NCBI RefSeq assembly: GCF_000196115.1
Contig: NC_005027.1
Location: forward strand, 5,638,001 to 5,702,000
DNA length: 64,000 bases
Direction of reading: 5' to 3'
Source: Rhodopirellula baltica SH 1
GTDB taxonomy: Bacteria > Planctomycetota > Planctomycetia > Pirellulales > Pirellulaceae
The stretch's first letter is position 1. Every line of letters starts with the position of its first letter. The translations under genes and the position numbers were made by a program. Positions 18,076-26,200 of the stretch are shown in pieces. The notes below the pieces were generated by a model, which saw only the letters and a program-made list of their open reading frames with translations, was not told where the DNA came from and made no database searches.

Positions 18076-19839
18076 TCATGTTGATTTGCCTTCGGTTTGG
18101 GTGTCGCAGCCGCCGGCTTGGGCAAGTGGCAATGGATGCAAATTGTTGGCTGGTGCAATGGCGGGCATGTCCGCGACGCTTCTCGGATAGGTCGCGTGGT
18201 TCTTTGCAAAGTCGATGGAAACATCGAGGGCGTCGAGCATCTTCTGCGTTTGCAGATCGAAGTGCAGGAAGCTGCCCATGACGGTATGCGCGTACTCAAA
18301 CTTGGTCGGTCCCATCATTGCGGCACGAACAAAGTTGCGAATGTAAAGCGACCGAGTGCGTTTGTCGCGAAGCATTCGCCAGGCGATGGTTCGAAAGCCC
18401 TTGAACATCCGGCGGAATTCCCAGGCATTGGGAACGTGTTTGTTGACGATCTTGATTCGTGCAGCGGTGTCGATCACCCGGTCCATGAACGCTCGTGGCG
18501 AGTACACGTTTTCGATGATGTTTCGAAGTTCTTGGTAAATCTCCACCCGATCTCGAGTCGTGATGAAATTCATACCGCTGATCGTTTGGTCCTTGGACTC
18601 AGCGCTTCGGAGCTCGTAATTCACGCCCGTGTCCTGGATCCAGTTGTGTTCGGAATCGATCAGCCGGCGTTCTTTGGCGAGACGGCGAGTGAGTTGTGTA
18701 TTGGGGAGTGCTGACAGCAGGCCAACCATGGATAGTGTGATGCCGCTTTCTTGGATGAAACGAATCATCGGGCCATCGGTGCCAGGTTTGTCAGTATCGA
18801 ACCCGATGATCAAACCGGCCGCGACGGAGATGCCATGGTCGTAGATCGTTCGAACTCGATCGATGATGGGGTGAACCGTGTTGATTCGTTTTTGGGTGTG
18901 AATCAGCGTTTCTTCATCGGGTGATTCAATTCCCAAAAAGACGTATCGAAACTGAACGTCGCGCATCAATTCCAGCAGTTCCTTGTCGTCAGCGAGGTTG
19001 ATGCTGGCTTCGGTTGAAAACACAAAGGGATAGTTGTGATCTTCGTTCCATTGCTTCAGGGCCACGAGCAATGGTTTGATCAGTTTGCGATTACCGATGA
19101 AGTTGTCATCAGTGAAGTCGACCCAACCTCGATAGCCCAAGTCGTAAAGCTTTTGAAGTTCGGCGAGAAATTGATCTGGCGTTTTGACGCGTGGTCGCCG
19201 GCCAAACAGTTCAATGATGTCGCAGAACTCGCAGTTGTACGGACATCCCCGCGAGGATTGCACTCCGACGTGCAGATAATCGTTGAAGTCGACCAAGTCG
19301 AAACGCGGAGTTGGTGTCGTGGTCACGTCCGGTTTGTGTGGCGATTCAAATTGGCCCTTGGGATTTCCATCTCGCCAAGCATCCAGCCACATCGGAATGG
19401 TCAGTTCGCCTTCGCCGACAATGACAGCGTCCGCGTCCTGGTAGATTTGCGGTTGGCTGGTTGGGTCAGGTCCGCCGACGACAACAAATTTGCCTTCGGC
19501 GTTGGCACGTTCAACCCACTGCAAGATGCCAGGTTGTTGAGGCAGCATTCCTCCCGTGCAGATCACATCAGCCCATTGCCAATCCGATTCCTCGACTGGG
19601 CCAACGTTTTGGTCCGCGATGCGGAATTCCCATTGTTGAGGCAGCAAAGCTGCGACGGTCATCAATCCAAGCGGTGGGGCGGTCGCTTTTGCACCAATCG
19701 CCTTGGCACTTTCCACGAAGTTCCAATAGTTTGTTTGCTCAAAACACGGTTGGATCATCAAGCAACGAACGGGCGAGTCCGGGCTCTCGGGCAGTCTCGA
19801 AGATGCCGGCAACCGGGACGGATTGGACGTCGAATGCAT
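18076..19839 (-). CDS. B12-binding-domain radical SAM protein (DUF4070 type)
   Basis: About 587 residues from the ATG at 19839; the frame is open to an ATG at 19962, and a third ATG lies at 19758 just before the first conserved block. Near the N-terminus is a cobalamin-binding-like fold: PPLGLMTVAALLPQQWEFRIAD, then VICTGGMLPQQ, VVVGGPDPTSQPQ and VIVGEGE. The radical SAM core follows with GCPYNCEFCD, Cys spaced X3 and X2 (TGT at 19245-19243 for the first), then FTDDNFIGNRKL, VFLGIESPDEETL and GLIIGFDTDKPG. The C-terminal third fits DUF4070. Such enzymes use SAM and often B12 for methylation or rearrangement. It reads away from the polyketide/lipid operon, which suggests but does not prove a shared product. 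Confidence 0.85.
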   Translation of the reverse strand: MHSTSNPSRLPASSRLPESPDSPVRCLMIQPCFEQTNYWNFVESAKAIGAKATAPPLGLMTVAALLPQQWEFRIADQNVGPVEESDWQWADVICTGGMLPQQPGILQWVERANAEGKFVVVGGPDPTSQPQIYQDADAVIVGEGELTIPMWLDAWRDGNPKGQFESPHKPDVTTTPTPRFDLVDFNDYLHVGVQSSRGCPYNCEFCDIIELFGRRPRVKTPDQFLAELQKLYDLGYRGWVDFTDDNFIGNRKLIKPLLVALKQWNEDHNYPFVFSTEASINLADDKELLELMRDVQFRYVFLGIESPDEETLIHTQKRINTVHPIIDRVRTIYDHGISVAAGLIIGFDTDKPGTDGPMIRFIQESGITLSMVGLLSALPNTQLTRRLAKERRLIDSEHNWIQDTGVNYELRSAESKDQTISGMNFITTRDRVEIYQELRNIIENVYSPRAFMDRVIDTAARIKIVNKHVPNAWEFRRMFKGFRTIAWRMLRDKRTRSLYIRNFVRAAMMGPTKFEYAHTVMGSFLHFDLQTQKMLDALDVSIDFAKNHATYPRSVADMPAIAPANNLHPLPLAQAGGCDTQTEGKST

Positions 19840-20298
19840 GGTCGCGGGTCTGGTTGAGAGGAAGTTGCGGGAGTCCAGCAGTGCCGAATTGATCGGCCGA
19901 GATCTGATGCGGCCGCCTCCACACGGTTTAATCAACCTAGTCAGAATAGGTGGTTCCGCCAAATCAGAACTGTGGTTTTAGCGGGAAATTCACGGTGCGG
20001 CGGAGTGGACAGTTGAGGCCGTTGGGCCACGTTGACAACCCGCTGAATCAAGCTAGAGCCGATTTGGCGGGCTTTGGCAATGGAACACGCGTGCTGGAGA
20101 GACCGTGGATCCAATCGGGATGATCCGCACAGGCCGCGTGATCGATTTGATTCGGATCTTACGGTTTGGCTCCCACGGCAAGGGCGTCTTTTTATGTCAC
20201 AACATTTGCACTAGGGATTCTGTGAATAAACTTGGGCGATACGAAACATTTGTACTTCTGCCGCTTTGAGCGCCGTTCAACGAAGCCCTGCTCACATC
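19840..20298. other. Divergent intergenic region between radical SAM gene and PKS operon
   Basis: About 460 bases between the proposed starts (about 300 if the radical SAM gene starts at 19962). It should hold promoters for both directions. No pair of hexamers with good consensus and spacing was found on either strand; TTGCAC at 20206 has no well-spaced -10 partner. No RNA or repeat was recognised. Confidence 0.45.
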
Positions 20299-23200
20299 AT
20301 GTCTGACTCGCCCTATCGACGAATGCCCTTGATCACGGGAGCCAGCGGAATGCTCGGCTCCTACGTGGTTGCTGAGTTGTTGCGGGGGCGAATCGAGTGC
20401 GCGGTCCTGGTCCGAGCTAAGGGGAAGCAAACAGCGGAACAACGCATCGACCAAATCTTGGCGCGTTTCGAACAGGCGTGGCAAGTGTCGCTGCCAAGGC
20501 CAAAAGTTTTGGAAGGCGATTTGAACCAGTCTCGATTGGGATTGCCAGACGAGTCAATTCAGTGGGTGCGAGCCAATTGCGATCGAATGCTGCATAGTGC
20601 AGCGAGCTTGAGCTTCTTGCCCGCCGATCCGACGGGCGACAACGAACCCTACCGAACCAATGTCGATGGAACCCGCGAAGTCGTGGCTTTCTGCAAGGCC
20701 GTTGGGATCACGCAGCTGCATCATGTTTCCACCGCTTATGTTTGCGGTACCCGTTCGGGACGGGTGAAAGAAACCGAAGGTGATACAGGCCAGTCGTTCG
20801 CAAACGACTACGAGCGAAGCAAGCTGATCGCCGAAGGCATCGTTCGAGAAGCGTTTCGTGGTTCAAACCTGACCGTTTATCGCCCATCGATTGTGATCGA
20901 TCGGACGGGACTGTCACCTGTCTCGGGTGATCGAACGATTTATGGTGCATTCTCGATGTACCAGATGTTGGCATCACGATTTGGATTGCCGGAAGATGGT
21001 CAGTGGTTTCGCGACCTTGGCTTTTCAGGGAGCGAACGCAAGAACATCGTCGATGTGGACTGGATCGCTCGAGCGATTTGCAAGGTGATGAGCACGCCGA
21101 GATTGCACGGTCGGACTTATCATCTAACGACTCGAGAAGGCACAGCAATCAAATCGTTGGACGCCGCGTTCCATTCTGCCACCACGAAATGGCTTCAGAC
21201 GCGAAAACCGGATCGGCTGAAACGACCACGGCAACTCGATCGGCCCGATCCCACTGGCCATTCCACTCAACGCGAAGAGTTGGATCAGATGGCGGATCCG
21301 TTCGTGAAAACGTTCTTGCCATACTTTCGGGATGATCCGGTCTTTGATCGCGCCAACATCGATGATGTGATCGCGACAACGCACTTGGATGATACACCCG
21401 AGATTGGCAGCACCGAACTACTGCAGATGATCGGCAATTGGTCAGCGGTTCCGACAAGGGTGCCGAAGGCAGCGAAGCGACCGTCAGCCGAACCGCAAGC
21501 CGCACTTCAACCATCGGCAACGCACCGGAGTGGCGACCCCGACGACTGTGTGATTTGTGGTTTCGAGGTTCGTTTGCCAGGTGGAGTTGATAACGCGAAA
21601 GCGTTTGAAAGCATGCTGTTTGAGGGGCGTTCGGTGATCGCACCGATGCCTGAAGACCGATTGAATCGCGAATTGTATTTTGCGAAGCAGCATGGTGTTC
21701 CAGGAAAAACGTACACGCAGTTGGGAGGTTGTGTTTCGCCCGGCCCGTTGGACGCCAACGTCGAGAATGCGATTGAGTCTTTAGGCGATTTTGATTTGAC
21801 GCATCGCCAGTTTGCCCAGGTCGCCGTCGCGGCACTCAAGGCCGCTTCTGGCACGGGCAGCTTGTCGTCGGATTCGCCGCTGCATCGGGCGTCCAGTCGG
21901 ACGCTATCGATCAAAGCCATGCGAGCTGGCGTGTTCGTCGGCCACAGCGGTGGAACCGAACTGGGTGGCCCGCTCGCGATGGCGACGATGGCAAAAACCG
22001 CGATGGAATTGGTGGATCAGGTGCCGTCAATGCACCACATCGATTCTGATTTGCGGAACCGAGTCAAAGACACCGTTGTATCGGCCATTCGACGTGATCG
22101 GCCTCGGTATGAGTCAGGTCATTCGCCAGCGTTCAATGCGTACTCGGCAGCGTCTTTGGCGGCGAGATTGATGGGATTCGAAGGCCGTCGAGAGGTCATC
22201 GACGCGGCTTGTTCATCTTCGCTCTTGGCATTGCAGCATGCGGCTTCGGCAATTGCAGCGAATCGGTTGGACTTGGCAATCGTTGGCGGTGCAACGTTCA
22301 ACAATGTCGACAATCTAGCGTTGTTTTCTCAGTCGGGCGCGTGTAGCGAAACCGGATCGTTCCCCTTTGATAACCGTGCCAGCGGATTGATCAGCAGCGA
22401 AGGTTACGTCGCGGTTGTCGTCGCTCGGCGAAGCGTCGCGGAAGCCAACGGGCTCCCTGTTTTGGCAACGTTGCGAGGTGTGGGGGTTGCGTCCGACGGA
22501 AAAGGCAAAGGCCTCTGGGCTCCGCGAAGTGAAGGTCAGCAAACGGCGATGCGTCGCGCGGTTGATGCAGAACCTCTCAACATAGATTACTTGGAGTGCC
22601 ATGCTACAAGCACTCAAGTGGGCGATGCAACGGAATTGGAAAGTTTGACTTCGCTTTTGCGAGATGGCAAAAGCACCCGGACGGTCTTGCCCATCGGTAG
22701 TGTCAAAAGCAATTTGGGCCACTTGTTGGAAGCCGCTGGATTGGTTGGCGTGGTAAAATGTTTGCTGGCGATGCGTCGAGGAGAGATTCCGCCGTCAATC
22801 AACTTTGCTGTTCCAACGGAACGTCACGACTGGAGCGATCCAGCGGTTCGGATTGTGGATCGGGTGGAACCGTGGCAGCAGCGAACCGCGTCCAGCGGTC
22901 GCGTCGCCGCGGTCAATGCATTCGGCATTGGTGGATTGAATGCTCACGCGGTGATCGAAGAGAAGCCTTCATCCGGCGCTTCCGCATCAGAAGCCAAGTT
23001 GACTGAGGAGCCCATCGCGATCGTGGGTCGTGGAGTGGTTTTGCCGGGTGCTGGAACGTTGCAAGAGTTCCAGGCGTTGCTTCAAAGCGGGCGATCCGCA
23101 ATCAGTGATCCGCCGGAAGGACGCTGGGTGGTTGATGCGAAGAACGGATCTTGGATGGGTTTGGATCCGAATCGGTCCAGCTACACAACGCTACATTGCC

Positions 23201-26200
23201 GCGGTGGATACGTTCGGGATTTCAAGTTCGACGCGCAGTCCTACCGTATCCCGCCGAAAATGGTGGCGAATGCCAATCCCGCGCAGCTGATGTTGATTGA
23301 AGCGGTTCGCCAGGCGATGGACGAATTCGATGGTGGGAAGTGGTCGGTCGACCGCGAGCGTGTCGGTGTTGTCGTCGGTACGATTTTTGGCGGTCAGTTC
23401 AGTAACGAGCTGCAAATTGGTTTGCGATTGCCTGAGATCGCAAAGCATCTGGGTCAAGCATTGGCGGCGATGGGATGGGACACATCAGCAACCCAGTCCG
23501 CCGCCGATGAACTTAGAAAGTTGGCACTGAAAAAGTATGGTGCCCTTCTTGATGAGACCGGTGGTTTCACCGCCAGCACGCTCGCGTCTCGAATCGCCAG
23601 AACGTTCGACCTGATGGGCGGAGCGTTTGCTGTTGACGCGGACGAGGCATCTGGTGGCTTAGCGCTCATCACAGCTATGGAACAACTGCATTGCCATGCG
23701 ATCGATCTAGCTTTGTGCGGCGTGACCCAGCGAGGCATGGATCTGGTTGCTTTTGAGCAGCTCGCTCACAAGAAACAACTGTTGCCATCAGGTCGACCCG
23801 AAGACCTACCTGCCGACGGATCGCAGATTATCCCCGGCGAAGGGGTCGCAGTTCTGACGCTCCAACGTCTGTCCGACGCCAAAGCGGAAGGAAGAACGAT
23901 TCTGGGAGTTTTGTCCAAGCCAACCGAGTCTTTCGCGGGGGATGTTAAGGTGGCTCGTGCGGAATCAGCGAGTCTTTCTGAAGTGCCCGGATTTATTTCT
24001 TCACAAAAATTGGTCGGCCAAATCGGGCATATGGGCGGCGGTCAGGGTATCGTTCGAACGATAGCGGCGACATTGTCACCCAAGTTCAATCGCAAGGATG
24101 CTTCCGGCATTTCAATCCCCATCGGTGAAGTTGCCGACGACGGATATCGAGTTAATTATAGTGTCGCCCCCCAGATGAACTACGAGTCGTCCACATTGTC
24201 TTCCGGCGAGTCCACTTTGATTTCGACCTCCCTAGCATCCACGCCTCAGCCGACTTCTTCCGCGCCAACACGGTCTCGTTCCGAAGCGATCGTGACGGCG
24301 GCGGACTTGGATGCGTCAGAAACTTTAGTTGTTCGACTCCAGTGTGCATCGTTGGATGCGCTGACAGCTTCCTTGGAAAAGATCGCTGGTGGGAAGCCTT
24401 CGACCGAGACCCATGTTTCGGCATTCTCGCCTTCGTTGGCAATGACTTTCCGAGCAGTCTTGTTGGCCAAAGGCGCTAGCGAGTTATCAGCGGCGGCATT
24501 GGCGGCATTGGCTGGTCCAGTTCGCCAGCAGGTGTCTGGCGTGCTTTCAAAACATGATGGCTGGGTTTGGCTGCCAAATGCTCGTTCCAGTGAGTTCTCC
24601 GATCCACGCGTCGGTTGGTTGTTCCCTGGGCAAGGTTCGCAGTACTCGGCCGTGCCCACTTGGTTGCAAACAAAGGATGGTTCGGCCAGCCAAGCCTTCT
24701 TGGATGGATTCGATCGAAATCTGAAGTCGATGGGACTCCCTTCGGTTTCGGATCGATTGCACGACCCCGACTCTCAACTTGGTCGAGACGTATGGTGGAC
24801 CCAGGCTTGGGTTTTGGCGGTCGGTTCAATGTTTGCCGATTCACTGATGCGTCGCGGTTTGCGTCCCGATGCGGTGCTCGGTCACAGTTTTGGTGAGTGC
24901 ACAGCAGCTTGGTGTGCTGGCGTTGTGTCAACGCGACAAGCGATCGAGTTTGCCAAGTCGCGAAGTGACAGTGTGGTGATGACAACACGAGAGCGTGGTG
25001 AATTGCTCTCCGTTCGCGGTGCACCATCGGCGGTAGATGCTGCCCTGCAGGGATCTGACGTTCGCTACACGATTTCGCATCACAATTCGCCACAGCAAAC
25101 AGTGATCGCTGGATCTCCTGACCAAATGGCAGCTGCAAAGAAGCAGCTTGCTGCATCTGGAATGGCGTCAATCGTGATTCCTGTTCCAGCCGCATTCCAC
25201 ACGCCCGAGATGATGCCGGCGCAAGAGATGTTGCGAGCTCGGTTCACCGGTCAGAACGCACGACCTCCACGGTTTGCTTTCCTGTCCGCCGTTTCGAATC
25301 GCTACTTGGCCGAGCCCTCCGACATTGTCGACAATTTGGTCACCCAGTTGACCCGTCCGGTGTGCTTTAGCGGCGCGACCGAGCGTTTGGTCCACGATGG
25401 TTGCGAGTTGCTGGTGGAAGTAGGTCCCAACAATGTGCTGACTCGTTTGGCCAACGCGACGGTCGCCCCGCATGTCCTGTGTTTGTCGGCAGATGATCGT
25501 GGTCGCGATCCGAATCGGCAGCGGCAATTGATCGATTTGGCTTATGAATCCCTCGGTCGTTCGGTGGACTCGTCGAACCGGTCCACTGACAGCGCGGTTG
25601 GCGAAGTCACTTTGGCACCGCAAGCGGTCGCGACGAGCGTTGTTGAACCGAGCCAGCCCACGTTTGAAGTCGTCGATGTGACTCGTCGAAGTCGGCGACA
25701 ACAGGAGACTGTTCAGGATGAAAGTCGCAATGAAGCCAATCTAGCTTCGAAAGCGATGGCGAGTGACGCTGGCACAACGTCTGCTTCTATTCCGTCAATC
25801 AATGGCAATGGAAAGGCCCATGTAAACGGCGTGCATCACGGCAGTGTTGCGTCGGGGCATCTTCAACCGGTTGCGGTTGCCACGGAAGCAATCGACTCAG
25901 CGGTACAAGAGGACTTGCAAGACCGCGTCCGCTCGGCGCGATCGTTCTTGTTTGATCTCGTTGTCGACCTGACGGGATACGATCCTGAAGTGATTGAATT
26001 CGATGCAGACTTGGAAGCCGAGTTGGGCGTCGACAGTATCAAGAAAGCTCAGTTGATCGGCGAGATCGTTCAGTGGGGCAACTTGGAAGTCGACACGCAA
26101 TCGATGCGATTGGCTCAGTTCGCTTCGCTCAATGACATTCTGCAATTGGTCGGTGATCCTGCGAGTTGCGGCGAAGTCGAATTGATTGACGCAACATTGG

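Noticed and set aside
19036-19857. 273-codon plus-strand open frame
   Set aside because: Antisense to the radical SAM gene, whose motifs are intact.
20206-20232. TTGCAC with a TAAACT as a promoter for the synthase operon
   Set aside because: Spacing is 15 bases and the -10 match is poor, so it was not called.
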